64,000 nt of DNA, taken from positions 1 through 64,000 of the forward strand of contig JAFGBR010000020.1 of assembly GCA_016933045.1 (NCBI GenBank). The letters run 5' to 3'. This DNA is from Marinilabiliaceae bacterium. Its GTDB lineage: Bacteria; Bacteroidota; Bacteroidia; Bacteroidales; Marinilabiliaceae. The notes under the pieces were generated by a model. The model was not told where the DNA came from. It searched no databases and saw nothing but the letters and a program-made list of their open reading frames with translations. Positions 9,268 to 19,280 of this stretch are shown here, piece by piece. Every line of letters starts with the position of its first letter. Position 1 is the stretch's first letter. Both the position numbers and the translations under genes were made by a program.

Positions 9268-9870
9268 CTAATCATTATAACGTAATTCTACTTCATTCCA
9301 GTTAACAATATTCCAGAATGCATTTATATAATCAGGTCTTTTGTTCTGATAATTTAAATAATATGCATGTTCCCATACGTCTAAACCTAATATAGGATTA
9401 CCTTTAATTTCGGCAATATCCATTAATGGATTATCCTGATTGGAAGTTGAAGTTACAATTAATTTACCCTCCTTATTTTTTACAAGCCAAGCCCATCCTG
9501 ATCCAAAACGAGTTGTAGCTGCTATGTTAAATTCCTCTTTAAATTTATTAAACGAACCAAATGATTTATCAATAGCAGTTGCAAGTTTTCCTTTTGGAAA
9601 GCCACTTCCATTTGGAGAAATAACTCTCCAAAATAGGTTATGGTTGTAAAAACCACCTCCATTATTTCTAACTGCCAATGGTGCTTTAGAAATATTTGTC
9701 AAAATATCTTCAATCGATTTTGACGAAAACTCTGTGCCTTCAATTGCCACATTTAAATTATTTGTATATGCAGCATGGTGTTTTGTATGATGTATTTCCA
9801 TCGTACGTGCATCGATGTGAGGCTCTAGTGCATCGTATGCATATTCTATTGTTGGTAATTCAAATTTCAT
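9268..9870 (-). CDS. sodA: Superoxide dismutase, Mn-type signature
   Basis: 200 residues. Ligands are His27, His77, Asp164 and His168. In contrast to its neighbour it has glycine at the N-terminal second-sphere position (Gly73 in NNGGGFYNH) and supplies the glutamine from the C-terminal half (Gln145 in TSNQDNPLM), the classical Mn-SOD arrangement. There is no signal peptide, so it is cytoplasmic. A near-perfect promoter precedes it and a terminator follows, so it is monocistronic. Having both metal types side by side suggests switching with iron supply or oxygen; no Fur-like site was identified by eye. Confidence 0.92.
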   Translation of the reverse strand: MKFELPTIEYAYDALEPHIDARTMEIHHTKHHAAYTNNLNVAIEGTEFSSKSIEDILTNISKAPLAVRNNGGGFYNHNLFWRVISPNGSGFPKGKLATAIDKSFGSFNKFKEEFNIAATTRFGSGWAWLVKNKEGKLIVTSTSNQDNPLMDIAEIKGNPILGLDVWEHAYYLNYQNKRPDYINAFWNIVNWNEVELRYND

Positions 9871-9913
9871 AATAACTGGTTTTAAAATTTTAAGAATAAA
9901 ATATATTCAGATT

Positions 9914-9944
9914 CAAATATACTTAATTATTAAATTAAAACAAA
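9914..9944 (-). promoter_or_regulatory. Promoter of Mn-type superoxide dismutase
   Basis: On the minus strand TTTG (9941-9944), exactly 19 nt, then TATATTTG (9914-9921). This fits the Bacteroidota TTTG-N19-TAnnTTTG promoter and is one of the best matches in the window. The 5' untranslated region would be about 35-40 nt. Confidence 0.7.
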
Positions 9945-10017
9945 TTAATTAACGTTAAAAAATGTTGATGTGCTGTGGAGCATAACCTCTTGCATCGAAG
10001 AATTAATTGATTTTTTT

Positions 10018-10025
10018 TATATTTG
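10018..10025 (+). promoter_or_regulatory. Predicted -7 box of mrp-nfu
   Basis: TATATTTG, an exact TAnnTTTG match, lies 33 bp before the mrp start codon. A TTG at 9990 is slightly far away for a -33 element. Confidence 0.45.
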
Positions 10026-10058
10026 CAGTAATTTTAAAAAGGTTTAAATAAAGATAAG

Positions 10059-11168
10059 ATGAGTTTTTATCCGCAACTGGTTATTGATGCATTAAAGCAT
10101 GTTAATCATCCCGGTAAAGGGAAAGATATTGTGAGTTTAGAGATGGTAGAAGATGATATTCGTATTGATGGGAAAAGAATATCGTTTAGTTTGTTGTTTG
10201 ATAGGGCAAACGACCCATTAATTGGATCAATAAAAAAAGCTTGTGTAAAAGCAATAAAGACTTATGTAGGTGAAGATGCTAAGATTGAAGGTAATATTTT
10301 TGTGAAAGTAAAGTCACGTCAGGCAGAACCTGTTGAAAAGGCTTTACCAGAGGTTAAAAATATTATAGCTATAGCATCGGGTAAGGGTGGTGTTGGAAAA
10401 AGTACAGTTACATCAAATTTAGCTGTTGCGTTAGCAAAAGCCGGTTATTCAGTTGGATTACTTGATGCTGATATATATGGGCCATCAGTTCCAAAAATGT
10501 TTGAAACAGAGGATGCAAGACCTCTTTTAGAGAAGGTAGGTAATAAAGATAAGATAATCCCGATAGATAAATATGGAGTAAAGTTATTAAGCATTGGATA
10601 CTTTATTAATCCCGATGATGCACTTGTTTGGAGAGGCGCAATGGCAACAAATGCATTAAAACAATTGATAAACGATGGGTTATGGGGCGAATTGGATTAT
10701 CTGTTAATTGATTTGCCTCCAGGAACAAGCGATATTCATTTAACATTAGTTCAAACAATTGCACTAACGGGGGCAATTGTTGTTAGTACTCCACAACAGG
10801 TTGCATTAGCCGATGCTATCAAAGGCATTAGCATGTTTACAGGTAAAAATATAAATGTTCCTGTTTTAGGGCTTGTTGAAAATATGGCATGGTTTACACC
10901 TGCTGAATTACCCGAAAATAAATATTATATTTTTGGTAAAGATGGAGTATCAGAGTTATCAAAAAAACTTAATGTTGAATTATTAGGTCAAATTCCAATT
11001 GTACAAAGCATTTGTGAAGGTGGTGATAAAGGAAAGCCGGTTGCTTTAAATGACGATACGATGTTGGGAATAGCATTTGCCCAATTGGCTCAAAAAGTTG
11101 TTGAAGCGGTAGATAAACGTAATAATGAATTACCATCAACTAAAATTGTTGAGGTTAAAATCAAATAA
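10059..11168 (+). CDS. mrp: Mrp/NBP35 family iron-sulfur carrier P-loop ATPase
   Basis: 369 residues: an N-terminal MIP18/DUF59-like domain (about 1-85), then a deviant-Walker ParA/MinD-type ATPase with ASGKGGVGKST (106-116), DADIYGPSVPKM and LLIDLPPGTSDIHLTL. Family members bind and deliver Fe-S clusters. In ApbC/Nbp35 a CxxC near the C-terminus bridges the cluster at the dimer interface; here the equivalent stretch after ENMAWF reads TPAELPENKYYIFG and has no cysteine pair. A cluster-carrier role by the usual site is therefore uncertain. The next gene, 3 nt downstream, is an Nfu scaffold with CxxC, which fits a joint role in Fe-S assembly. Confidence 0.9.
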   Translation: MSFYPQLVIDALKHVNHPGKGKDIVSLEMVEDDIRIDGKRISFSLLFDRANDPLIGSIKKACVKAIKTYVGEDAKIEGNIFVKVKSRQAEPVEKALPEVKNIIAIASGKGGVGKSTVTSNLAVALAKAGYSVGLLDADIYGPSVPKMFETEDARPLLEKVGNKDKIIPIDKYGVKLLSIGYFINPDDALVWRGAMATNALKQLINDGLWGELDYLLIDLPPGTSDIHLTLVQTIALTGAIVVSTPQQVALADAIKGISMFTGKNINVPVLGLVENMAWFTPAELPENKYYIFGKDGVSELSKKLNVELLGQIPIVQSICEGGDKGKPVALNDDTMLGIAFAQLAQKVVEAVDKRNNELPSTKIVEVKIK

Positions 11169-11171
11169 ATT

Positions 11172-11411
11172 ATGCCTGATAAATCAAATTTATATTCATT
11201 AGTTGAGGAGGCTCTTAATACAATACGACCTTATTTAAATGCAGATGGAGGTGATATTACCTTAATTGAGATAACTGATGAAATGGTTGTGAAAGTTAGA
11301 TTAAACGGTGCTTGCCACGGATGTCCAATGAGTACACAAACGCTTAAAGGAGGCGTTGAGATGGTATTAAAACAAGCTATTCCTGAAATTATTAGTGTAG
11401 AAGCAGTTTAA
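11172..11411 (+). CDS. NifU C-terminal domain (Nfu-type) iron-sulfur scaffold
   Basis: 79 residues, essentially one Nfu domain. The cluster-binding pair Cys48/Cys51 sits in NGACHGCPMSTQTLK; the N-terminal IRPYLNADGGDI block is also typical. Small Nfu proteins carry 4Fe-4S clusters to apoproteins as dimers. It begins 3 nt after mrp, so the two are co-transcribed. It may supply the cysteine pair that the adjacent Mrp lacks (inference). It is convergent with the NtrC-type gene. Confidence 0.92.
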   Translation: MPDKSNLYSLVEEALNTIRPYLNADGGDITLIEITDEMVVKVRLNGACHGCPMSTQTLKGGVEMVLKQAIPEIISVEAV

Positions 11412-11476
11412 TTACTAGATGTGCATGATTCGCTAATTACAATTTGTTCCGGTATGTTGGAAAAGGCGGATGAAAA

Positions 11477-12829
11477 TTATATTAATAATGTATTATCTTT
11501 CATTTTTTTTAAAAGATTGTAAATAGTCGATTTTCCAATGTCGAGTTTTTGAGCAACTACAAGAATATTATTGTTGTGTTTTTTTAAATAATGAATGATA
11601 ATACGTTCGTTATATTCTTTTAAAGTCAGATCCTGATTAAACATATCTTCGTTATTTTGCACAGAATTAAACATGATATGTTCTTCACTAATTTCCGGGT
11701 TATTCGTCATAACGGCAGCCAGTTCTACTATTGCCTTTAGTTCGCGTACATTTCCCGGAAATGAATAGTTTAACAGTTTTTTTTTGGCATCGGCAGTAAA
11801 CCTCATGGGTTTAAGTTGGTTGTCGTCGCAAAATAACTTTAAAAAATGATTGCACAATAAAATAATATCGCCTTTTCGTTCTTTTAATGATGGTAATTTT
11901 ATAGGTAAACCTAATAATCTGTAATATAAATCTTCCCTGAATTTACCAAGTTTCACCTCTTCAGCCAACTCTTTATTAGTAGCTGTAATAATTCGTGTAT
12001 TAATTTTAATGGTTTTATTACCTCCAACCCTGGTAATTTCACGTTCCTGAATAACACGTAAAAGTTTAACCTGTAGGTCGAGGCTCATTTCGCCAATCTC
12101 ATCTAAAAAAATAGTACCAGCCTCGGCCTCTTCAAATCTCCCTTTTTTAGTAATTATAGCCCCGGTAAAAGCCCCCTTTTCATGACCAAAAAGCTCGCTT
12201 TCGACTAATTCAGATGGAATGGCTCCCATGTTAACAGCAATAAATGGTTTATTTTTTCGTGGTGAACTAAAATGTATGGTTTTTGCAATCAATTCTTTAC
12301 CAGTTCCGGTATCGCCATAAATCGAAACATTTATATTTGGTACCTTAATTGCTTTTTCAATAAGTAAAAAAATATCCTTAATAGCCTTACTTTCACCAAT
12401 AATTGCATGTTGAAACTCATATTTTTCAGAAATTACATTTTTTAAATTCGACAGCTCGTCTTTAAGAGTTTTATGTTTTAATATATTATTAACACTGTGA
12501 AGTAGTCGTTCTTTAATATTCTCATCTTTTGTTATGTAATCGTATGCACCTTCTTTCAAAAGCTGTACTGCTGTCGATACTTTATCCTGTCCCGAAATAA
12601 CAATTACGTCAATATCGGGATTAAAGCGTTTAATGTTTTTTAAAACTTCGTTCCCTGATGCATCAGGTAATCCTAAATCGAGTGTGACAATATTAGTATT
12701 AACCGAAATGTTTTTAAAAAAATCAGTAGCATTAAAAAAAGTTCGTACTTCAAATGAATCGTTAAGCTTTAATGAATGCTCAATAATTCGGTTAAATACT
12801 TTATCATCTTCAATGATATCTATGTACAT
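11477..12829 (-). CDS. Sigma-54-dependent response regulator (NtrC family)
   Basis: 450 residues in three parts: receiver (about 1-120, phospho-acceptor Asp51 in LDLGLPD, acidic pair EDD at 7-9); AAA+ sigma-54 interaction domain (about 140-370, Walker A GDTGTGKE 172-179, canonical GAFTGA 219-224, Walker B TIFLDE 239-244); and a Fis-type helix-turn-helix at the C-terminus (about 410-445). It activates RpoN promoters when phosphorylated. No histidine kinase is adjacent; the orphan kinases at 1457 and 27572 are possible but unproven partners. It is transcribed alone, convergent with nfu and divergent from sprE. Confidence 0.94.
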   Translation of the reverse strand: MYIDIIEDDKVFNRIIEHSLKLNDSFEVRTFFNATDFFKNISVNTNIVTLDLGLPDASGNEVLKNIKRFNPDIDVIVISGQDKVSTAVQLLKEGAYDYITKDENIKERLLHSVNNILKHKTLKDELSNLKNVISEKYEFQHAIIGESKAIKDIFLLIEKAIKVPNINVSIYGDTGTGKELIAKTIHFSSPRKNKPFIAVNMGAIPSELVESELFGHEKGAFTGAIITKKGRFEEAEAGTIFLDEIGEMSLDLQVKLLRVIQEREITRVGGNKTIKINTRIITATNKELAEEVKLGKFREDLYYRLLGLPIKLPSLKERKGDIILLCNHFLKLFCDDNQLKPMRFTADAKKKLLNYSFPGNVRELKAIVELAAVMTNNPEISEEHIMFNSVQNNEDMFNQDLTLKEYNERIIIHYLKKHNNNILVVAQKLDIGKSTIYNLLKKMKDNTLLI

Positions 12830-13024
12830 GGCATTAAATCGAATCCAGGTTAATTATATTATTCTGGAAATAATATGACTATTTTGGTAAAATTAGGAAA
12901 ATGTTTGCATGGAAGAGGCTATTTTTGTTTTTTAATAAAATAATTTTGACAGTTTTAAGTTTTAATATCGGGTTTATATATATTGTTGAAAGTCAAACTT
13001 CATATAAGCCTTATTTTTTTATTT

Positions 13025-16000
13025 ATGAATAGTAAACGTTTCACATACATACTTGTATTTGCATCACTTGTAATTTCGTGTTCAACTACAAAAAACACCA
13101 GGCTAAGCCGAGGGTTTCATAATTTAACTGCTCATTATAATGTATTTTATAATGGAAATGAGAGTTATGAAATGGGTGTAAAAAAGGTTAGAGAAGTTGT
13201 TAAAAATGATTATTCTGAGGTTTTACCTCTTTTTGAATTTTCCGATAAGCTTAATGTAAGTTCTGTGTCAAGTGATATGGATAGAGCTATTGAAAAGGGA
13301 ATTAAGCTCATTCAAAAGCATTCAATAACCAAAAAACCGAAAAAAAAAGGTGGTGATGGAAGCGAGGCATATCAAAAATTTTATAATCAAAAGGAATTTA
13401 ACAAATGGGTTGATGATGCTTATTTATTAATTGCGAAAGCGCATTTTTATAAGCACGATTTTAACCAGGTAATAATTACTTGCGATTACATTATACGCGA
13501 TTTTCCTAATTCGAATTGTAGTTTCGAAGCAAAGTTATTGAAGGCATCCGCATTTAGCGAAAAGGGTGATTTTACAAATGCAAAAGTTTCATTAGAGAGT
13601 TATGATATGGGGGGCAATGCACCACGTTCTTTGTTTGGCAGGTACATGGCGGTTTATGCCGATTTGTTATTGAAACAACAAGAATATAATGAATCAATTC
13701 CTTATTTAGTTAAAGCTACCCAAAATACCCCCGATCGTTGGACTCGTTTGCGCTTTAACTATATTTTAGCTCAGGTTTATGAACAAACAGGCAATTATAA
13801 AGATGCAGTAGGTACTTATAACCAGGTGATTAAACTAAGGCCTCCATTCGAAATGGCTTTTAATGCTAAAATAAGCCAGGTGGCAATTGTTTACGAAGGA
13901 GCTAATACTGATGAGATAAAAAAAGAGATTCGAAGACTAATACGCGATAAAAAGAATTTACAGTTTCGTGATCGTTTATATTATGCATTAGCAAATGTAT
14001 ATTACGAAGAGGGTGATGAAACATCGGCTCTCGAAAATTTAAAGTTATCGACCGAAACAAGTGTTGACAACAGTAAACAAAAAGCATTATCGTTTATTAA
14101 AATGGGCGATATTTACTTTAACCGTCCTGAGTATCGAAAAGCTTATGAATCGTACGACAGTGCAGTTGCTTTTATCCCTCAAACCGATACTCAATACGAT
14201 TTAATATCGGATAAATATAAGAGTTTGAAAGATTTGGTTAATAATATTGAAATTGTTGAACGTGAAGATAGCTTGCAGCTGGTAGCTAAAATGAGTGAAC
14301 CTGTTCGATTAGCATTTTTACAAAAAATAATTGATGATGAGGTTAAACGTGTAGCTGAGGAGAAGAAAAAACAAGAAGAAAAATTAATGATTGACGATTA
14401 TTTTTCCCCAAACATAACAAATTTAAATGAAACTAGTGGAGGTAAATGGTATTTCTATAACCTTAATTCCGTTGGAATTGGAAAATCAGAATTTCAACGC
14501 AGATGGGGGAAACGTGCACTCGAAGATAACTGGCGAAGAACAGATAGATCATCGACAGATAATTTTGATGAAATTCCTTTAATGGAAGACATTCAAAATA
14601 TTTCTGAACAAAAGAAATTTGAAAAAAAGGAAAAAGAACAAATTGTATCACAATCTGAATTAAGTATTCAATCGCTGTTAGCAAATGTGCCATTAACCGA
14701 TTCGGCATTAATAGTTTCAAATAACCGAATAGAAAGCGGGTTAATTAATATGGGAGTTATTTATCGTGATAATTTGGGTGATTATACTAAGGCAAATGAA
14801 GCATTTGAAGAATTGTTAAGACGATTCCCTAAAGGCAATAAACGCGAAGATGCCTATATTGAAGCATACCAGGTTTATTATTTCAGCAACAATGAGGCTG
14901 GCATGGAAAACATTAAAACCCGTATTACACAAGAATTCCCGAATAGTAAGTTTACTTCATTCTTAAATGATCCTGAATATCTTCAAAAACAAGAAAGAAA
15001 ACGAATTGAACAAGAGAAAATATACGAACTGACCTATGTTGATTACTTAAATGGATTGCATGCTTCAGTTATAAATCATTCTGATAGCATATTAAAAGAT
15101 ATTACTGATGATGAAGATTTAGCACCAAAATACAGATTAATCAGATCATTGTCGTATGCAAAAATGGGCGATGCCGACCAGTTTAGGACTTCACTCGAAG
15201 AAATTATTGACAGACATAAAAATACCGAACAAGCAAAATTAGCCGAGTTATATATTGCCGAGCTTAATGCAGGCCGCATACCTGTAAAAAGCAGTGCGTA
15301 CGAATCGATATTATTCAAAAAACAGTCCGATTTTACAATATCAAATATGGTAAATGGCGAAAAACTACCAACTGCACTTGTTGATGAACCAAATAAAAAA
15401 CACAGCTTAATTGTTCTTATTAATACCGATGCCGACATGAAACGCTTGGTGTTTAACTTTGCCGACTATAACTTTGGTAAATTTTTATTAAACGATTACG
15501 ATTTAATAACTACAAAATTGCCTGATGGAACTAACGTTTTAGAAGTTAAAGGGTTTAATAACAAACGAGAAGCACTTGATTATTTTTATTCGGTACGTCA
15601 GAATCCTCGATTGTTTAAAGTGAAAAATTCAATAAGTCCAAAACTATTTTCAATATCAGAGAATAATTATAAATATTTATTATCATCGGGCGATATAAAA
15701 GGTTGTATCTTGTTTTTTATTGAGAAATACTTAAAGGTAACACCCGAAACACAAACCAATGATACCGAAATAAATACTTATGCTCTAAGTTATGTTCAAC
15801 CTGTTGTAGAAGAGTTGAAAAATGAATCGTCATTGGATATAAATAAGTCAGAAACAGAAAAAAATGGATATGCAGACAATAAACCTCCATTTTATTTTGT
15901 AATATCGTACGATGCCTCAAGAGTTAATAATAACAGGCTCAAATCGGTTATTATTGGAGTAAATAGAAATAATGGTATTAAACCATTTCCAATTGTTGAT

Positions 16001-16219
16001 ATTGTTGATTTATCGGATGATAGAAAAATGGTGGTAGTTAAACAATTTGAAACCGAAGATGAAGCTGTTTTTTATTTGGATATTATTAAAAAAAGTCCTT
16101 TTGTTTTACGTGATATTAGTAATAAAAAACATGAGTTGTTTGTTATAGGAAAACTAAATTTTGACCAGTTAATAAAAGATAAATCTGTAAATAAATACCT
16201 TGAGATAAATCAAAAATAA
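13025..16219 (+). CDS. sprE: T9SS component SprE/PorW, TPR lipoprotein
   Basis: 1064 residues from the ATG at 13025, which gives a lipoprotein signal peptide with lipobox VISC (Cys19). A TTG start at 12983 would spoil this. After the cysteine come the family N-terminus (SRGFHNLTAHYNVFYNGNESYE), many tetratricopeptide repeats (roughly 110-680; for example YIRDFPNSNCSFEAKLLKA and RRFPKGNKREDAYIEAYQVYY) and C-terminal SPOR-like sections. SprE/PorW is an outer-membrane-associated lipoprotein needed for type IX secretion and gliding; in Porphyromonas it links to the PorLM motor/PorKN ring. The assignment is supported by porX 9 nt downstream. TAATTTTG at 12941-12948 is a possible promoter. Confidence 0.85.
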   Translation: MNSKRFTYILVFASLVISCSTTKNTRLSRGFHNLTAHYNVFYNGNESYEMGVKKVREVVKNDYSEVLPLFEFSDKLNVSSVSSDMDRAIEKGIKLIQKHSITKKPKKKGGDGSEAYQKFYNQKEFNKWVDDAYLLIAKAHFYKHDFNQVIITCDYIIRDFPNSNCSFEAKLLKASAFSEKGDFTNAKVSLESYDMGGNAPRSLFGRYMAVYADLLLKQQEYNESIPYLVKATQNTPDRWTRLRFNYILAQVYEQTGNYKDAVGTYNQVIKLRPPFEMAFNAKISQVAIVYEGANTDEIKKEIRRLIRDKKNLQFRDRLYYALANVYYEEGDETSALENLKLSTETSVDNSKQKALSFIKMGDIYFNRPEYRKAYESYDSAVAFIPQTDTQYDLISDKYKSLKDLVNNIEIVEREDSLQLVAKMSEPVRLAFLQKIIDDEVKRVAEEKKKQEEKLMIDDYFSPNITNLNETSGGKWYFYNLNSVGIGKSEFQRRWGKRALEDNWRRTDRSSTDNFDEIPLMEDIQNISEQKKFEKKEKEQIVSQSELSIQSLLANVPLTDSALIVSNNRIESGLINMGVIYRDNLGDYTKANEAFEELLRRFPKGNKREDAYIEAYQVYYFSNNEAGMENIKTRITQEFPNSKFTSFLNDPEYLQKQERKRIEQEKIYELTYVDYLNGLHASVINHSDSILKDITDDEDLAPKYRLIRSLSYAKMGDADQFRTSLEEIIDRHKNTEQAKLAELYIAELNAGRIPVKSSAYESILFKKQSDFTISNMVNGEKLPTALVDEPNKKHSLIVLINTDADMKRLVFNFADYNFGKFLLNDYDLITTKLPDGTNVLEVKGFNNKREALDYFYSVRQNPRLFKVKNSISPKLFSISENNYKYLLSSGDIKGCILFFIEKYLKVTPETQTNDTEINTYALSYVQPVVEELKNESSLDINKSETEKNGYADNKPPFYFVISYDASRVNNNRLKSVIIGVNRNNGIKPFPIVDIVDLSDDRKMVVVKQFETEDEAVFYLDIIKKSPFVLRDISNKKHELFVIGKLNFDQLIKDKSVNKYLEINQK

Positions 16220-16228
16220 TAAAATAAA

Positions 16229-17779
16229 ATGGCAGAAAAACAAGTTCGTATATTGTGGGTCGATGATGAAATTGAACATCTTAAAGCACATCTTTTGTAT
16301 TTGAAAGAAAAAGGGTGTAATGTTGAGCCTGCAACTAATGGAACGGATGCCATTGATTTGGTGTCGGGAAAACAATTCGACCTGGTTTTTCTTGATGAAA
16401 ATATGCCCGGGCTAAGCGGACTTGAAACTTTAGCAAAATTAAAAGAACTTCAACCCGACCTTCCTGTGGTAATGATTACCAAAAGTGAAGAAGAAGATAT
16501 TATGGATCAGGCAATTGGAAGTAAAATTTTCGATTACCTTATTAAGCCGGTTAATCCCAAACAAATTTTGTTGACGATAAAAAAAATTATAGATCAGAAG
16601 CGATTGGTTGCACAAAAGGCCACATCCGACTATCAATCGCAATTTACACGATTAAGTATAAAGATAAACGATTCATTAACTATAGAAGACTGGATTGATA
16701 TTTATAAGAAACTTACATTTTGGGAACTTGAACTGGAATCGACAGGTGGTGCTATGGATGAGGTTCTTAAAATGCAAAAATCGGAAGCTAACAGGGAGTT
16801 TGCTAAATTTATTAAGCGTAATTACCTAAACTGGCTTAAAAACCCTGATCCGTTAATGTCGCATCATATAATGAAAGAAGTTGTATTTCCTGAGCTCGAT
16901 AACGGAGAAAAGGTTTGTTTTATTGTAATTGATAACTTTAGATTCGACCAGTGGCAAATGCTTAGGCATGAGATTACTCCTTTGTTTCAAATAGAGTCAG
17001 ATAATATGTATTGTAGCATATTGCCAACATCAACACAATATGCCAGAAATGCAATTTTTTCCGGATTGATGCCCTCTAAATTAGCAGAGATGTATCCCCA
17101 TTATTGGGTTGAAGACGATGATGAAGGGAGTAAAAACCAATATGAACGAGAATTAATACAAACTCAGATAGACCGTTTTAGGCGAAAAGATAAGTTTATA
17201 TATTATAAAATAAACGACATGGAAATGGGTCGTAAGTTAAATGACGAGTACAAAAACCTCTTAAACTACGATCTTAGTGTTGTTGTGTATAATTTTGTTG
17301 ATATGCTTTCGCACGCACGTACCGAGATGAAAATGATTAAAGAACTGGCTGGTGATGAATCGGCTTATAGGTCGTTAACCCATACATGGTATTCGCACAG
17401 CCCATTAAAAACTTTACTCGAAAAATTGGCTGACGAAAATATTACAATTATTATTACAACTGACCATGGAACCATTCGAGTTAAAGATCCTATAAAAGTT
17501 GTAGGCGATAAAACTGTTAATACAAATTTGCGATTTAAACAAGGTAAAAATCTTGCATACAATGCAAAAGAGGTGTTTGAGGTGAAAGTGCCCGAACAAG
17601 CATTTCTTCCACGTCAAAATGTTTCTACAACATATATTTTTGCCATGAACGATGATTTTTTTGCTTATCCTAATAATTTTAATTACTATGTTAATTATTA
17701 TCGCGACACTTTTCAACACGGAGGAATTTCGATGGAAGAAATGTTAATTCCCTTAGTAGTTATGAAAGGTAAACAATAG
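16229..17779 (+). CDS. porX: T9SS response regulator PorX (receiver-PglZ)
   Basis: 516 residues. Receiver domain 1-120: acidic pair in WVDDE, phospho-acceptor Asp56 in VFLDENMPG, Thr84 and Lys106 in LIKPVNP. A helical linker follows, then a PglZ (alkaline-phosphatase-fold) domain from about 200: IVIDNFRFDQWQ, the nucleophile region PTSTQYARNAIFSG, and the metal site TTDHGT. PorX controls T9SS gene expression and, in characterised homologues, its PglZ domain is a zinc phosphodiesterase acting on cyclic and linear oligonucleotides. The kinase PorY is not in this window. It lies 9 nt after sprE, so the secretion component and regulator form an operon; an HD hydrolase follows. Confidence 0.93.
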   Translation: MAEKQVRILWVDDEIEHLKAHLLYLKEKGCNVEPATNGTDAIDLVSGKQFDLVFLDENMPGLSGLETLAKLKELQPDLPVVMITKSEEEDIMDQAIGSKIFDYLIKPVNPKQILLTIKKIIDQKRLVAQKATSDYQSQFTRLSIKINDSLTIEDWIDIYKKLTFWELELESTGGAMDEVLKMQKSEANREFAKFIKRNYLNWLKNPDPLMSHHIMKEVVFPELDNGEKVCFIVIDNFRFDQWQMLRHEITPLFQIESDNMYCSILPTSTQYARNAIFSGLMPSKLAEMYPHYWVEDDDEGSKNQYERELIQTQIDRFRRKDKFIYYKINDMEMGRKLNDEYKNLLNYDLSVVVYNFVDMLSHARTEMKMIKELAGDESAYRSLTHTWYSHSPLKTLLEKLADENITIIITTDHGTIRVKDPIKVVGDKTVNTNLRFKQGKNLAYNAKEVFEVKVPEQAFLPRQNVSTTYIFAMNDDFFAYPNNFNYYVNYYRDTFQHGGISMEEMLIPLVVMKGKQ

Positions 17780-17875
17780 TAAATCTTGTTTATAGTTGTC
17801 AATACCATTCAAAAATGGTTATTTCGTAAAATGGATATCTAAAAAAATCAGTATCCTTTGTGTTTTCTTTAATTA

Positions 17876-19138
17876 ATGGAAGCAAATAGCACTTTTAACA
17901 AACGGAAAATTGTTAATGATCCGGTACATGGGTTCATTAACATACCATCGGAATTAATCTACGATTTAATCGAAAACCCTTTTTTTCAACGATTAAGACG
18001 AATTAAACAATTAGGTTTAACTTATTTAGTTTATCCGGGAGCGGTTCATACCCGATTTCAACATGCTTTAGGTGCAATGCACTTAATGAATGATGCAGTA
18101 AGCGTATTGCGATCGAAAGGGCATGAAATATCGGAAGATGAAGAAGAAGCTGTTTGTATTGCAATATTATTACACGATATTGGACACGGGCCATTCTCGC
18201 ATGTACTTGAAAAAACTATTTTATATAAACTATCGCACGAAGAAGTCTCTCTCTTTTTTATGTCGGAACTAAATAAACAACACAATGGAAAATTATCGCT
18301 GGCACTCGATATATTCTCTAACAAATACTCAAAAAAGTTTTTACACCAGTTGGTTTCGAGTCAGCTGGATATGGATAGACTCGATTATTTAAAAAGAGAC
18401 AGTTTTTTTACCGGTGTATCCGAGGGTGTAATTGGGAGCGATAGAATAATAAAAATGCTAAACGTAGTTGACGACAACCTTGTGGTAGAAGCAAAAGGAA
18501 TTTATTCAATCGAAAAGTTTTTAATTGCCCGTCGATTAATGTATTGGCAAGTTTATTTACATAAAACTGTTTTGGTTGCCGAATGTATGCTGGTTAACTT
18601 ACTAAACCGCGCGCGCTACCTGTTAAAAAATGGTGAAAATTTGTTTGTCACACCTGCATTACAATATTTTTTATCCAATAACATTTCGTTTAACGATTTT
18701 AAAACAAATAATAAAGCGTTAAATAATTTTGCATTACTCGATGATGATGACTTGGTTTGTTCCATTAAAGGATGGATGAACAGTAATGACAGGGTGCTTA
18801 GTAAAATGTCGCGCGATTTAATAAACCGAAGCCTATATCGTATTGAAATAAAATCAGATCCGTTTGATTTTGTTGAAATTGACAAACTACGTAAAGAGGT
18901 TTTAATTCATTATAGATTAAAAGATGATTCTGAAGCTGGTTACATAGTATTTAGTAGTGATATTTCGAATAATGCGTATAGTGTTAATGACGAAAAAATC
19001 AACATTTTATTTAATAATAAACAATTAAAGGATATATCTGATGCTTCAGATGTACTTAATTTATCGGTATTAGGTAAAAAGGTTACTAAGTATTATTTGT
19101 GTTACCCTAAAACTTTCAGCTATTTAAGGTTGAAGTAG
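17876..19138 (+). CDS. HD-domain phosphohydrolase (SAMHD1/dGTPase-like)
   Basis: 420 residues. Metal ligands of the HD fold are visible: HTRFQH (His58/His63), LLHDIGHGPFSH (His100-Asp101) and the distal aspartate in LDMDRLDYLKRDSFFTG (about 165-170). NDPVHGFI and FFQRLRRIKQLG near the N-terminus are characteristic of the dNTP triphosphohydrolase-like group. The substrate is not determined by the sequence; dNTPs or another nucleotide are possible. It starts 96 nt after porX and precedes lpxD by about 140 nt. Because PorX itself has a nucleotide phosphodiesterase domain, a shared nucleotide-signalling role is conceivable but unproven. Confidence 0.88.
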   Translation: MEANSTFNKRKIVNDPVHGFINIPSELIYDLIENPFFQRLRRIKQLGLTYLVYPGAVHTRFQHALGAMHLMNDAVSVLRSKGHEISEDEEEAVCIAILLHDIGHGPFSHVLEKTILYKLSHEEVSLFFMSELNKQHNGKLSLALDIFSNKYSKKFLHQLVSSQLDMDRLDYLKRDSFFTGVSEGVIGSDRIIKMLNVVDDNLVVEAKGIYSIEKFLIARRLMYWQVYLHKTVLVAECMLVNLLNRARYLLKNGENLFVTPALQYFLSNNISFNDFKTNNKALNNFALLDDDDLVCSIKGWMNSNDRVLSKMSRDLINRSLYRIEIKSDPFDFVEIDKLRKEVLIHYRLKDDSEAGYIVFSSDISNNAYSVNDEKINILFNNKQLKDISDASDVLNLSVLGKKVTKYYLCYPKTFSYLRLK

Positions 19139-19171
19139 AGAAATACTCTTTTTTTTAGTGATATTAATTAT

Positions 19172-19179
19172 TAGCTTTG
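19172..19179 (+). promoter_or_regulatory. Predicted -7 box of lpxD-lpxC/fabZ-lpxA
   Basis: TAGCTTTG, an exact TAnnTTTG match, sits in the 142-bp gap before lpxD and would give a leader of about 95 nt. The -33 region is only T-rich. Confidence 0.45.
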
Positions 19180-19280
19180 CAACGTTTTTTGTAATCGGGT
19201 TTTTAACAGATTATTAAGAAATAAATAATAAATTTTGATTATTAATGTCAGAGTTAAGATTAAGAACCAATAACGGTTAA

